A stretch of DNA of 64,000 bases from Shewanella algidipiscicola (GTDB lineage Bacteria; Pseudomonadota; Gammaproteobacteria; Enterobacterales; Shewanellaceae), in assembly GCF_003605125.1 (NCBI RefSeq), contig NZ_QPQT01000003.1, positions 186,001 through 250,000 on the forward strand. The letters run 5' to 3'. Under the pieces are notes generated by a model that was not told the DNA's origin, did no database searches, and worked only from the letters and a program-made list of their open reading frames with translations. This document shows positions 37,219 through 47,481 of this stretch, piece after piece (position 1 is the first letter of the stretch; each line of letters opens with the position of its first letter). A program made the position numbers and the translations under genes.

Positions 37219-38371
37219 GTAAGTTTTCCCACCTTCGCTTGTGATTGCCTACATAACAGTATCTATGTAGAAAAATTTGTTGTTAATATTATCAATGCCT
37301 TAACAACTGACGTTTACTTGAGATGATCTGATTTTAAGTTAAAGAAATCATTCAAGTTTTTAGTTGTCTATCTGTTGCAGACTTTTGTTATTTATTAATA
37401 TCTAACGTGTTAAATTGTTTTAAACCCACCTTGTATACACTTTTAAGCCCCTAAAAGTCAATTTGATTGGGTCAAGTGGTGAGGATTTAAGCATGGGATA
37501 GTGGTAAAATTAAATACCTTTGTTATTGCTAGATCCCATCTCTAATCAACAGAGTTCAAAAACTAAGACCATATCACTTGAACTTCATTTTTGTGTGACT
37601 TTCGAACGCATCAAAGCAAAGTATGTAACAACTTTTGCGTGGCAGCGTTTAAAGCTTGCATTTTGTTTTCCTCCTCCTGCTTGTCTGTGTCAGTATAACG
37701 ACTCCCAGGTATTCAAATTCTCGAGTTCTGGGAACTATATCTTGCTAGTATTTTATGTTGGTATTGACTACCGCTAGATTTATTAAATAGATAAAGAGTC
37801 GTTGGAAAACCGTTATTACATCAGATCTGCAGAGTTTACACCTGAGTGATTTATTAATGCGGTTTGCACAGGGAGATAGAAAATCGACTTCACAAGTGCT
37901 GGATGTCAGGATGAATGAGGACGCAAGCTAAATTTAGCGTGGTTAATGTAGCAAAACGGTAAAGCTGGAATACGTCATATAACGCTTACTTTGTTGCGAG
38001 CGAAAATGAATGAAAAGTATTACAAATCATTTGCTTGGTAAGGGGTGGTTACAATTAGAAGTATTTATTTAGATCAAGGAACATTAGCCAGTATTAACAG
38101 GGCTAGCAAAGACATGAGTACTCGTTCTCTAGGCTAGGGATTGTTTGGATGGTTCTTATACTGTACTGAATTCATTAAAGGCGTATAATCATCCGGAATT
38201 TTTAGTTATTAGTTTTGATGGTTTATTTTCAAACTTCAGGATTGGTACTAATGTCATCGATTTTTTGGGAAATATTAAGGTGATATCCTCAATTTAGGAT
38301 TAACCCCAACTTTAGCCTTAGTCCTTACCCAAAGGAACTGGTTGTAAGTACGATTATCGGAGAGTGTGGTG
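37219..38371. other. Long gene-free region before the surface-polysaccharide locus
   Basis: About 1.15 kb separates the transporter start from the SLBB gene. It is AT-rich and contains one unconvincing frame (37520-37777, no binding site, composition unlike a protein). A perfect palindrome GCTAAATTTAGC is at 37926-37937. The strings GCACAGGG (37866-37873) and GGACGCAA (37919-37926) recall the conserved parts of the GEMM-I c-di-GMP riboswitch, but their spacing is wrong. The region should contain divergent promoters. Confidence 0.5.
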
Positions 38372-41131
38372 TTGCAAAAAGTGAAGAAACTAATCATTGC
38401 GAGCATAAGTATCTTATGTTTAATAAGTGGAGCGGTACATGCTGTGACTCCTTCACCGCAGATGATAGAGCAATTCAAGAAATTACCTAAAGCAGAACAA
38501 GAGCGTGTAGCTAAGCAATATGGATTTGATTTATCAATTCTAGCGGAAAACGCCTCCTCTCAGCAGAGTTTCGAAAATCCACAACTAGTAAACCCAAGAG
38601 AGGTCGAAGATCAAAAGCTTAAAGATATGGAGGAGCAACGACTTATCGTTGAGGAAGTTACTCAGTTTCTTAAAGAGCAAAAAGATAAAGATACTAAACT
38701 GTTAAAGCCATTTGGTTACGATCTTTTTGAAGGTGAACCAACAACTTTTGCTCCGGTTTCAGATGTGCCTATTCCAAGTGAGTATTTAGTCGGTCCAGGA
38801 GATACCATAAAAGTTCAACTGTATGGTAAAGAGAACAAGGAATATGACTTAGTTATTGGCCGTGATGGCATTATTCAGTTCCCAGAGTTGGGGCCCATAA
38901 CAGTATTAGGTTTGAAGTTTGAGGATTTGCGTAAAACTATTTCTACACGAATTAAGCAGCAGATGATAGGTGTGGAATCTAATGTCACTATGGGAGAGCT
39001 TCGTTCGATACGGATTTTCGTTGCTGGTGATGCTTATAAACCAGGTTCATATACTGTCTCCAGCCTTTCAACAATAACTCAGGCATTGTTTGTGGCTGGT
39101 GGTATTGCTGAAATTGGATCGTTAAGAAATATACAACTAAGACGTAAAGGTGAGCTTATAGGTACATTAGACCTTTACGATCTACTGATGCGTGGTGACG
39201 CATCGAATGATATGCGCTTACGCTCTGGTGACGTTGTATTCATACCATCCGTAGGTGGTTTAGTTTCTGTCGATGGTGAAGTTAGACGTCCGGCAATTTA
39301 TGAGCTAATAGGTAATGAATCGGTTGATGACGTTATCGCTATGGCGGGTGGCCTTAAAGGTGGTGCTTACCCGAAAAGTAGTATCGAACGCTATAATAAG
39401 CAAGGCTTGAAAACTATAAAAAATGTTGATTTGACAGCTGGAAATGGCAAGTCAACAAAAGCAAAAGCTGGCGATATTATCAGGGTGAAAACTGCGACAT
39501 CTCAATACGAAGATGCGATAACTGTTCTAGGTGCTGTCGTTCGACCTGGTAAATATCAGTGGTATCAAGGGCAAAAGATAAGTGATTTATTTCCATCTAT
39601 TTGGGGGGATTTTCAGTCTTCAGCAGATCTCGATTATGCGATTATTATCAGAGAGCTTAATAAGCATGGAGATATTGAGGTTCATCAATTCGCACCATCT
39701 AAGGCGATAATTGATAAATCATATCATCAGAATCTCGAACTCAAACCTCGTGATATTGTAATCATATTTAATTTTAGTGACGATGCTCAAAATCGCTTCG
39801 AGCTTAACAAACTTGTTAGGGAAAGAGTTGAGAAAGTCGTACAACTAGTTGGCGATAATTCACTTTCAAAAGATCTATTTAAAGTAGGCTTTTCACAGCT
39901 GGAAAATCAAAAACTTCGCGATCGCAGCCAACTTGGCGGGGTAGTTGTTAATCGTGAACAAGTTGATGATGATGACGCATTAGCTGTTAAAGGTGAAGTC
40001 AATAGAATTATGGCAAACCTGTTTGAAGATCCTGAACTTATTAAACTTAGCGGGTTAATGAATCGTAGTGAATTACTCTACCCTGTTATTATGAAGTTAA
40101 ATCATCAAAGCCGTTTGGGCGATGAGGTACAAGTAGTAACAATCAAAGGGCAAGTTTTTCATGAAGGGATTTATCCACTTGCGACAAATGCTAAGGTTGC
40201 CGACATAATCAAAGCTGCTGGTGGTCTGAAAGAGGGAGCCTATACGGCAAGAGCTGAATTGACACGTACTATTACCATTGCCGATGGGTCTACTATAACA
40301 CATCAAAATATTGAACTTTTAGCGGCTCTAAATGATGAACCTAGTTCAAATTTACCGTTAAAGGGACGAGATATTCTGACTGTAATGACAACTCCTGAAT
40401 GGCAAGAGAATAAATCCGTAGAAATTCGTGGCGAGGTTAAGTTCCCTGGAGTTTATAACATTAGGCGCGGAGAAACCCTTAAAGAAGTGATAGAAAGAGC
40501 TGGTGGTTTTACTAGTTTTGCTTATCTTCCTTCGGCGGTGTTTGTGCGTGAGTCAGTTCGTCTCCAAGAGCAGCTAGAAATTAAAAAGTTGGCGGATCAG
40601 CTACGTAGAGATATCGCTACTCGTGGTGTATCTAAAGATGGTGATGTAGTTAATTATGCCGATGCCCAAATGATGCTAACTGATCTTGAGAATATAGAGG
40701 CTGTAGGACGTTTAGTCGTAGACCTTTCTGCGATATCAAAGGATATAGCCGAAGCCGATATACAGTTAGAAGATGCCGATGTACTTTATGTGCCATCCAC
40801 AAAGCAAACTATTGCAGTGATGGGAGAGGTTCAGCATGCAGCGACTCATAGATATAAAGAGGGCTTAACACTTGATCAGTATCTAAATATGTCGGGTGGT
40901 GTAAGAGAACGTGCCGATGATGGGAGAACCTACGTAGTAAAAGCGAATGGTTCTGTAATGTTACCCAGCCGATCAATTTGGTTTAGCGGTGAAGATAAGC
41001 TACAGCCAGGAGATACCATTATTGTGCCATTGGATACTGAATACAAAGATAATTTAACTCTTTGGACTCAGGTGACCAGTATCATTTATAATACAGCGGT
41101 CGCATTTGCCTCTATTTCTAATATTAAATAG
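38372..41131 (+). CDS. Multi-SLBB outer-membrane polysaccharide export protein
   Basis: This periplasmic/outer-membrane protein of the Wza/KpsD superfamily forms the exit for surface polysaccharide. It has an N-terminal signal peptide (cleavage after AVHA), a Poly_export domain (about 133-205, SEYLVGPGDTIKVQLYGKE) and about six SLBB-like segments spread to the C-terminus, each with a GxV..PGxY...... AGG pattern. At 919 residues it is much longer than Wza (379). No lipobox is clear. Several non-ATG starts are possible (GTG 38366, GTG 38369, TTG 38372). I chose TTG 38372 because GGAGAG lies 7 bases before it. A terminator follows the gene, so it is probably a separate unit from the gsp-like operon. 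Confidence 0.88.
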   Translation: MQKVKKLIIASISILCLISGAVHAVTPSPQMIEQFKKLPKAEQERVAKQYGFDLSILAENASSQQSFENPQLVNPREVEDQKLKDMEEQRLIVEEVTQFLKEQKDKDTKLLKPFGYDLFEGEPTTFAPVSDVPIPSEYLVGPGDTIKVQLYGKENKEYDLVIGRDGIIQFPELGPITVLGLKFEDLRKTISTRIKQQMIGVESNVTMGELRSIRIFVAGDAYKPGSYTVSSLSTITQALFVAGGIAEIGSLRNIQLRRKGELIGTLDLYDLLMRGDASNDMRLRSGDVVFIPSVGGLVSVDGEVRRPAIYELIGNESVDDVIAMAGGLKGGAYPKSSIERYNKQGLKTIKNVDLTAGNGKSTKAKAGDIIRVKTATSQYEDAITVLGAVVRPGKYQWYQGQKISDLFPSIWGDFQSSADLDYAIIIRELNKHGDIEVHQFAPSKAIIDKSYHQNLELKPRDIVIIFNFSDDAQNRFELNKLVRERVEKVVQLVGDNSLSKDLFKVGFSQLENQKLRDRSQLGGVVVNREQVDDDDALAVKGEVNRIMANLFEDPELIKLSGLMNRSELLYPVIMKLNHQSRLGDEVQVVTIKGQVFHEGIYPLATNAKVADIIKAAGGLKEGAYTARAELTRTITIADGSTITHQNIELLAALNDEPSSNLPLKGRDILTVMTTPEWQENKSVEIRGEVKFPGVYNIRRGETLKEVIERAGGFTSFAYLPSAVFVRESVRLQEQLEIKKLADQLRRDIATRGVSKDGDVVNYADAQMMLTDLENIEAVGRLVVDLSAISKDIAEADIQLEDADVLYVPSTKQTIAVMGEVQHAATHRYKEGLTLDQYLNMSGGVRERADDGRTYVVKANGSVMLPSRSIWFSGEDKLQPGDTIIVPLDTEYKDNLTLWTQVTSIIYNTAVAFASISNIK

Positions 41132-41167
41132 AAATGGTAGTTGTGATATCTTAATATCATGTTCAAG

Positions 41168-41205
41168 AGCGAACTTCGGAATTTAGAAGTTCGCTTTTCG
41201 TTTTT
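41168..41205 (+). terminator. Rho-independent terminator after the SLBB gene
   Basis: A 10 bp perfect stem (AGCGAACTTC, 41168-41177, with 41186-41195) is followed by TTTCGTTTTT. It separates the SLBB export gene from the type II secretion-like operon, 20 bases before gspG. Confidence 0.85.
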
Positions 41206-41225
41206 ACTTAAGCAGTAGAAGGTTT

Positions 41226-41651
41226 ATGCCACAAATGCAGAATATATCTTTAAATTGTAAGAGAAAAAATGGTTTCACTCTTATTGAATTGTTGATTGTG
41301 ATCGTTATTCTAGGGCTTTTAATGTCCCTTGTAGCTCCTACTATGTTTTCAAAGGTTGGTTCAACTAAAACTAAAACGGCACAAGTTCAAATGGAAATGA
41401 TTTCCACAGCCCTAGATACTTATCGTCTTGATATGGGGGATTATCCGTCAACCTTGAATGAACTTAGAAGCTCATCAAAGCCTCAATGGGATGGTCCGTA
41501 TCTGCCAAAAGATGTCCCGTTAGACCCTTGGAATAATCCATATATTTACACAGTGCCTGGTGAAAATGGTCAGCCTTACAGTATGAAATCTTATGGCAAA
41601 GACGGTGTTGCGGGCGGCGAAAATGAAAATGCGGACGTTGTTTATCAATGA
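41226..41651 (+). CDS. gspG: Major pseudopilin GspG-like protein
   Basis: GspG is the main subunit of the type II secretion pseudopilus. The 141-residue product has a prepilin leader ending in Gly, the cleavage motif G/FTLIELL with Glu at +5, the hydrophobic helix, and the GspG C-terminal pattern (MGDYPSTLNELRSS, WDGPYLPKDVPLDPWNNPYIY) with acidic calcium-binding-type residues near the end. The leader is longer than usual. It overlaps gspE by 4 bases and opens the operon. No prepilin peptidase gene is in the window. Confidence 0.93.
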   Translation: MPQMQNISLNCKRKNGFTLIELLIVIVILGLLMSLVAPTMFSKVGSTKTKTAQVQMEMISTALDTYRLDMGDYPSTLNELRSSSKPQWDGPYLPKDVPLDPWNNPYIYTVPGENGQPYSMKSYGKDGVAGGENENADVVYQ

Positions 41652-43315
41652 TGGATGTTAACTCGCTATTGCAAGAAGAGTTTCAGGTATCTCAATCTGA
41701 TCTCGACAAAGCCGCAATTTTTCAAAAAAAATATGCCGGACGTCTCGAACATATCTTAGTTAATATGGGATCTTTGTCGGAAGATATGTTGCCCCAATAT
41801 TACGCTAAAATACTGGGCCTTACTCTTCTTAGTAGTGAACAATATCAAGCGGTTGATATCAATAAAGTTAAACAGATTGATATCAATAAGCAGCTGATTG
41901 GTTTTGATTGGATTGCTTTAGATAGGCTCAACGAGGATCAGAAGTTCCTCGTTATTGCTGGTGATCCTCTTTCTGCGGATGCTAATCAGTATATTAGTCA
42001 ACAACAGTTGATGATAGAACTACGAGTCGCTTCTGATGAACAGATACAGGCATTAAAACAGCAATATCAGGAAATTGAAGTAAACAGCTTACCTGTCAGT
42101 GAAGAGTTATCGGACGTTGAAGAAGATAGGCTTCGAGAACTAGCCGGCGAAGCACCTACGGTTAACTTACTTAACTCATTAATTTCCCGAGCACTAAAGG
42201 CTAGAGCTTCCGATATGCATCTCGAGCCAATGGGGAGCCGATATCGGGTAAGGTTCAGAATCGATGGTGTGTTAAAAGAAGTCGATTGGATCCCGCCAAG
42301 AATGCGCCTTCCGGTTGCATCAAGATTGAAGATTCTCTCAGGAATGGATATTGCTGAAAAACGCCGTCCTCAAGATGGCAAGATTGGCATGAAAATTTCT
42401 AACGAAGACCTCGATATTCGTGTATCTGTGCTGCCACTGCACGATGGTGAAAGTATAGTGATGCGGTTCTTGAGGCAAGATGCAATCAGCTACAGCATGG
42501 AGATGCTGGGACTTTCAAGAGACATCGAAAAAAATATCAGGGAAGATATCGAGAAAACCGCTGGAGTTATTCTGCTTACAGGCCCTACTGGATCGGGTAA
42601 AACCACAAGCCTGTATACCTTTTTGAATGCTATTAATGATGAAACAGTAAAAATTATCACCCTTGAAGATCCGGTAGAGTATCAGTTGGAAGGGATCAAC
42701 CAGGTACAAATTCAATCCAGTATTGGTTTTGATTTCTCTGCGGGTCTGCGTAGTATTGTTCGTCAGGATCCAGATGTGATTATGTTGGGTGAAATTCGAG
42801 ATAAGGAGACAGCGCAGATTGCCATGCAGTCTGCATTAACTGGACACTTAGTGTTTTCAACGGTTCATACCAACGATGCATCGAGTGCTTACACTCGATT
42901 ACTTGATCTTGGTGCAGAAGAATACCTACTGAATGCGGCAATCGTATCGATAATTGCTCAGCGATTGGTGAGAAAGTTATGCAGTCACTGTAGTCAGCCA
43001 GATGAGAATCAACAACAGAATATCGTAAAATATGCATTGCAACCTTTAGCCGATACCTATGGTACCGATATTCGTTTACATAAGGCGGTAGGTTGTGAAC
43101 ATTGTTCAAATACTGGTTATCGCGGTCGTGTCGGTATCATCGAGTATCTGAGATGCGATGAGGCGATTAAGGCCTTACCTAAAGATGAGAACTTTCCAAG
43201 CCATGCGGTGCGATTAAATCAGGAACGCGGGGGGCGCACCCTGATGCAAGATGGGTTTATTAAGGCAATTAATGGCCAAACAACGATAGAAGAAGTGATT
43301 CGGGTTGCGGGATAA
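41648..43315 (+). CDS. gspE: Type II secretion ATPase GspE-like protein
   Basis: GspE is the cytoplasmic ATPase that powers pseudopilus assembly. The 555-residue product has an N-terminal GspE domain (about 1-150), Walker A GPTGSGKTT (312-320), the Asp box, Walker B PDVIMLGEIRD, a His box (SALTGHLVFSTVHTND) and the four-cysteine zinc module (CSHC and CEHC). It is coupled to gspG and gspF by overlaps. PilB or MshE-type ATPases are the alternatives, but the neighbouring gspG and gspH-K favour type II. Confidence 0.93.
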   Translation: MMDVNSLLQEEFQVSQSDLDKAAIFQKKYAGRLEHILVNMGSLSEDMLPQYYAKILGLTLLSSEQYQAVDINKVKQIDINKQLIGFDWIALDRLNEDQKFLVIAGDPLSADANQYISQQQLMIELRVASDEQIQALKQQYQEIEVNSLPVSEELSDVEEDRLRELAGEAPTVNLLNSLISRALKARASDMHLEPMGSRYRVRFRIDGVLKEVDWIPPRMRLPVASRLKILSGMDIAEKRRPQDGKIGMKISNEDLDIRVSVLPLHDGESIVMRFLRQDAISYSMEMLGLSRDIEKNIREDIEKTAGVILLTGPTGSGKTTSLYTFLNAINDETVKIITLEDPVEYQLEGINQVQIQSSIGFDFSAGLRSIVRQDPDVIMLGEIRDKETAQIAMQSALTGHLVFSTVHTNDASSAYTRLLDLGAEEYLLNAAIVSIIAQRLVRKLCSHCSQPDENQQQNIVKYALQPLADTYGTDIRLHKAVGCEHCSNTGYRGRVGIIEYLRCDEAIKALPKDENFPSHAVRLNQERGGRTLMQDGFIKAINGQTTIEEVIRVAG

Positions 43316-44511
43316 TGGCATTATTTGAGTACAAGGCATACGACAATACGGGTGCTGCAGTTAATAGCGAACTGACCAGCAACACGTTGGAAAATGCTAA
43401 AAAGCTTATTTCAGATGAAGGCTTACATCTCGTTTCGATTAAAGAAAAAAGCACGCAAGCATCATTAACACTGTTTCGCTCTGAAAAGCTCAGTTTGGAT
43501 GAGCTAGAGTTCATTACATCTGAGCTGTCGCTGCTGTTACGTAGTGGAGTAAAAATCGATAAGAGTTTGCACATCCTCAGTAAAGGCAAGGCGAATACCC
43601 CCTCCGGTAAGCTACTGGGTGAGCTTTCTCAATCGGTAAAGCGTGGTGAGTCACTGGCCGATGCTCTCTCCCATCACCCAGACTTTGATAATTTATATGT
43701 CAACTTAGTGAAAATGGGAGAGGCCAGTGGTGAACTTAGTAAAGTATTTGCCGGTTTAGCCCAGGATTTGATTTTTAGAAAAGAATTAAAAAGTAAGATA
43801 ATACAAGCGCTCACGTATCCAAGCGTAATTCTCATGGTTTGTATTTTGGCTATCGTATTCGTGTTTAATTTTATTGTGCCGCAGATGGGAGGCTTGTTTG
43901 AGGGGAACGATAATTTACCCGTTTATACCCTTTTCCTACTTGAGGCCAGTAAATGGATGCAGGAGTATCAATGGTTTTTGTTTGGCGGCATTATTGCTGC
44001 GGGAATCGGTATTAAAGTTGCCCTGCAAAAAGGGATGATTAACGATCAGCTAGATGAAATTTTGATTAAGTTACCGCTATTAAAATCAGCAGTACATCAA
44101 ATTGAGCGCATTCGCTTTAATACTAGCATGGCACTGATGCTCGATGCTGGAGTACAACTCGATAAAGCTATCGAACTGGCTGCTGGTACTGTTAAAAATA
44201 GGTATTTGCGTGAAGGCTTGCTCTCTGCAAAATCTAAAGTTAAGCGGGGTGTCAGTCTGACAGATGCATTAAGTGCTAGCCCAATCTACCCCGATTTTTT
44301 TATATCTTTGTTAGAGGTTGGTGAGGAGAGTGGCCAATTAACACCCGTTTTTGAAGAGATAGCCAATCGGAGTCGTAACGATTTCGGTAGTTGGACCAGC
44401 CGTGTAACCAGTCTGCTCGAACCTTTGATGATCTTGATCATGGGAGGCATTGTTGGCTCAGTGGTTGTAGTAATGCTATTAAGTATCATGTCGGTTAACG
44501 ATGGTCTCTAG
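43315..44511 (+). CDS. gspF: Inner-membrane platform protein GspF-like
   Basis: GspF is the polytopic core of the secretion platform. The 398-residue product has two repeats of the T2SF domain (about 70-190 and 270-390), each with a GESLADAL or GVSLTDAL-type motif, and three membrane segments (about 170-192, 220-240, 370-393). It starts one base before the gspE stop ends, and gspH follows directly. Confidence 0.93.
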   Translation: MALFEYKAYDNTGAAVNSELTSNTLENAKKLISDEGLHLVSIKEKSTQASLTLFRSEKLSLDELEFITSELSLLLRSGVKIDKSLHILSKGKANTPSGKLLGELSQSVKRGESLADALSHHPDFDNLYVNLVKMGEASGELSKVFAGLAQDLIFRKELKSKIIQALTYPSVILMVCILAIVFVFNFIVPQMGGLFEGNDNLPVYTLFLLEASKWMQEYQWFLFGGIIAAGIGIKVALQKGMINDQLDEILIKLPLLKSAVHQIERIRFNTSMALMLDAGVQLDKAIELAAGTVKNRYLREGLLSAKSKVKRGVSLTDALSASPIYPDFFISLLEVGEESGQLTPVFEEIANRSRNDFGSWTSRVTSLLEPLMILIMGGIVGSVVVVMLLSIMSVNDGL

Positions 44512-45150
44512 ATGCAGTTAACCAGCGGCAAAAAACCATCTTGTCTCTATTCACTAAAAGCTCAATCTGGGGTGACTCTGATTGAGCTTTTAGTCGTTAT
44601 CGTATTGCTTGGGGTTGCTATTGCATTAGTGGGCCCCTTTACCATGAAACAGGTCGACAGCGCTAAGGCCCGCAACGAACAACTACTGCTACAGCGCTGG
44701 TTGCAAAGGCAGAGTTTCAGTGCGTTCACCAGCGACAGCCCGATACAGTTAAGGTTTGACGGCAAAGCGGTTTATCGAACCTTGTTACCCGGCACGCCAC
44801 TGTATAACCAGGAGGTTCTTGGTAGCGCTCAAGGGATAGATAGTTCAGATCACGGTACCGGCTATGGTAGCAGTTTTGGTGAGAGTTATGACTCTGTCGC
44901 AGGGAATGAAATGGCTCCACAGTTTAATGACCTGAATGATTACCTTAACCATGATAAGTACCTTACCAGCCAGAATAACAGTGACTATGTCGTTCCTGAT
45001 ATTATCTTTAACCATATTTTTTTTGAGCCTCAAATACTTAAGATAAATAATCATGGTTACATCAAAGCTGAGACATTAAATTATCACTATCGCGGAACTG
45101 AGGTCTCTTTGAATCTTTCAAATCTATTAACAAACCCCCATGGTGGCTAA
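44512..45150 (+). CDS. gspH: Minor pseudopilin GspH-like protein
   Basis: The 212-residue product has a prepilin-type N-terminus with Gly before VTLIELLVVIVLLGV and Glu at +5. The remainder is a periplasmic domain I do not recognise in detail. Position after gspF and before gspI suggests GspH, but sequence outside the helix does not confirm it. The leader is long (about 23 residues). The stop overlaps the next start by 11 bases. Confidence 0.75.
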   Translation: MQLTSGKKPSCLYSLKAQSGVTLIELLVVIVLLGVAIALVGPFTMKQVDSAKARNEQLLLQRWLQRQSFSAFTSDSPIQLRFDGKAVYRTLLPGTPLYNQEVLGSAQGIDSSDHGTGYGSSFGESYDSVAGNEMAPQFNDLNDYLNHDKYLTSQNNSDYVVPDIIFNHIFFEPQILKINNHGYIKAETLNYHYRGTEVSLNLSNLLTNPHGG

Positions 45151-45592
45151 GCAAATAATGAATTGCCGTTATAGTCGTCCTCAAAAGGGCTTTACCTTAA
45201 TCGAGGTACTTATTGCCGCAACCATCTTGTTTGCCGTTATCGGGGTGGTCAGCCAAACCTATCGCGGTGCCACGATAGCAAGCAGTAAGGCAACACGCTC
45301 GGCTGAACTTCTGGGTATCACACCACTATTGCTTGATACTATACGTTTCAGGCTTAAGATGGAGCAAACCGATAAACAGATAGACGATGAGGGAGTACTC
45401 AACGGCTTTGAGTTTCAGTGGCGTGCCAACGTTATCAAGAAAGGGGCACCGCCTTCAAGATTCAGCCCGGATGATGGAAGAGTGGTTACTTTTGACAATA
45501 AGTTTTATTTATGGCAAGTGAGCCTGACGTTAAAAAAGCAGGATTATAGTCAGACCTTCGAGTTTGAAGAGTTGACCTGGGGCACACAATGA
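45140..45592 (+). CDS. gspI: Minor pseudopilin GspI-like protein
   Basis: The 150-residue product has a leader ending in KG, then FTLIEVLIAATILFAVIG, a canonical pseudopilin N-terminus. Length and position fit GspI, part of the pseudopilus tip complex with GspJ and GspK. It overlaps gspH by 11 bases and gspJ by 4. Confidence 0.82.
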   Translation: MVAKQIMNCRYSRPQKGFTLIEVLIAATILFAVIGVVSQTYRGATIASSKATRSAELLGITPLLLDTIRFRLKMEQTDKQIDDEGVLNGFEFQWRANVIKKGAPPSRFSPDDGRVVTFDNKFYLWQVSLTLKKQDYSQTFEFEELTWGTQ

Positions 45593-46284
45593 TAAGGCGA
45601 AAAAAATCATCGGGCTTCACCCTGATTGAGATCCTGATCGCTATGCTTGTGCTGAGTATAGTGATGTTTATCGGTAGCCTTAGCTTCTCAACCTTTAGCC
45701 AACGCTGGCAACAAGATATGGGCAGTTTTACCCAAGAGGTTGCTACTGCCAAAAACTTAGTGCTGTTGCAAAAAGCGTTGAATGGCGCCTCCAACTATAT
45801 AGTAAAAGATGACAAAGATGACAAAGATGAGGCAGTCTATTTTTTCAAGGGTAATGATAAATATCTTCTGTTCGTTACTAATAATCCTGTTTTTAATACC
45901 GATGGCCAAGCTTTAATCAGACTCAGTGTTACTGTCTTAGCGGATGGCAAGCAACAACTAAGGTATGAGGAGACGCCATTTGGGCTATCCCCACTGCTGA
46001 GGTTAAGCTCACTGCCTAAATCGAATTACAGTCAAATACTGCTCACAGACAATGATATCCGCTTTAATTTTTATGGCTGGGAAGATCAAAAACAACGGAC
46101 TGCATTTTTTGAAGGGGAGCCTATGGCCCCCAAATGGATGAAGGAATATTTTGGCGAGAAAACTGGCATGTTACCCTATGCAGTTAATATTACATGGGGC
46201 AACAATGAACCCATTATATTCCCACTGCTTAACGATAACAGATATCAAATGTTCTATGCCCGTGAGAAAAGTACTGATGCTTAA
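45589..46284 (+). CDS. gspJ: Minor pseudopilin GspJ-like protein
   Basis: The 231-residue product has a short basic leader, the cleavage motif G/FTLIEILIAMLVLSIVMF with Glu at +5, and a periplasmic domain of GspJ size. A short DDKDDKDE stretch lies near residue 75. It belongs to the overlapping gspG-J run. Confidence 0.8.
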   Translation: MIRRKKSSGFTLIEILIAMLVLSIVMFIGSLSFSTFSQRWQQDMGSFTQEVATAKNLVLLQKALNGASNYIVKDDKDDKDEAVYFFKGNDKYLLFVTNNPVFNTDGQALIRLSVTVLADGKQQLRYEETPFGLSPLLRLSSLPKSNYSQILLTDNDIRFNFYGWEDQKQRTAFFEGEPMAPKWMKEYFGEKTGMLPYAVNITWGNNEPIIFPLLNDNRYQMFYAREKSTDA

Positions 46285-46316
46285 TTTATTCATTTTTATC
46301 GTCGTTAATCATTAAG

Positions 46317-47189
46317 ATGCAATCAATAAGGTTGAATGTTGCTCAACGAGGCGTAGCCTTGATTCAGGTACTGCTTCTTACCGCCATTTTATCTATGATG
46401 GCCCTGCAGTTTACCCTGTCCAGCCGACAGCAGGTGACTATTGCTACCGATCTGCAGCACAAGATACAGGCCGAAGTAAAACTACGGACTCTGGAAAGTC
46501 GGCTGCTTTTTGCTCTGTTGACAATTTCTAAAAATGATGTTGACCGCGCATTGCAGCAACAAGATGAAATAGGTCGGTTATGGAACTTTTATGGCAAGCC
46601 ATTCACAGTTTCAGATGGGGCTACTGTGTCCATTCAGGATATTAATGGCTTGCTATCGGTTTATGGTGTGCATAATTCATCACAATTGCAGCAATTACTA
46701 CAGTTTCTTGGTAAGCAGCCTCAAGAGGCTCAAACTATTGCCTCAAATTTACAGTATTGGCAAGGCTATGAAAGTAATCAATTTACAACTATGAATGGAA
46801 GCGTTGTCAGGGGCGAACACATACTCAGTGTCGGTGAGTTAAGAAATGTTGACGGTATCGACGATAAGCTTTATCAGCAACTCTCGCCCCTTGTTACCAC
46901 ATTACAACAACTCATGTTCAACCCCATGACGGCGCCACTGCCTCTGTTGCAGGCTAAGTTAACTCCTGAAATCGCCATGGAAGTCGACAAGCTGCGCAGA
47001 GAAGGGAGATTAACCCGTCAACGTTTTTCCGAGCTGACGCAGATAGAGGAGGGAGATACCATAATTTTTGCACCAGGGAGACGCCTTCAAATTGAGTTGA
47101 CGGCCTCTGTTGGCACAGCGGTAGCAAAGCGGCGCTTCATTGCTTACCTTCGGCCCGAGAATAGGTTTCCGGTGGTATGGTTTCAATAA
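46317..47189 (+). CDS. gspK: Minor pseudopilin GspK-like protein
   Basis: GspK caps the pseudopilus tip. The 290-residue product has a leader ending in RG, followed by VALIQVLLLTAILSMM. The +5 position is Gln instead of Glu, and GspK is the one pseudopilin that normally lacks Glu5. The large periplasmic domain contains helix-hairpin-helix-like stretches (LSVGELRNVDGIDDKLYQQL) seen in GspK. A 292 bp gap follows. Confidence 0.85.
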   Translation: MQSIRLNVAQRGVALIQVLLLTAILSMMALQFTLSSRQQVTIATDLQHKIQAEVKLRTLESRLLFALLTISKNDVDRALQQQDEIGRLWNFYGKPFTVSDGATVSIQDINGLLSVYGVHNSSQLQQLLQFLGKQPQEAQTIASNLQYWQGYESNQFTTMNGSVVRGEHILSVGELRNVDGIDDKLYQQLSPLVTTLQQLMFNPMTAPLPLLQAKLTPEIAMEVDKLRREGRLTRQRFSELTQIEEGDTIIFAPGRRLQIELTASVGTAVAKRRFIAYLRPENRFPVVWFQ

Positions 47190-47481
47190 GGTGGAATGAA
47201 GTGCATAAAACAACAGGTGTATAGTTGCTCTCCACTGCCATTGACGATATGACTTTTCCTCTTATTCTCGATAAATGGCGCAGAATGGAGGGGGCGCAGC
47301 AATAAAGTGAGATTTAGGCATTATTTAAGCTGGCCTTAATTTCATTTTGTTTTAATGCTTCGCCAGTTACTGATATGATGCACGCTGTTTTGTTGAGAGA
47401 AACGCCAAATCAACAATCGAACATAATGGTAGCCTAAGCAGCTCGTATGGACGTTAAAAGAACCCAAGATGATAAGAATGA

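Noticed and set aside
37520..37777. An 85-residue open frame in the gap before the SLBB gene
   Set aside because: No ribosome binding site, unusual composition and no recognisable family. It lies in an AT-rich gap.
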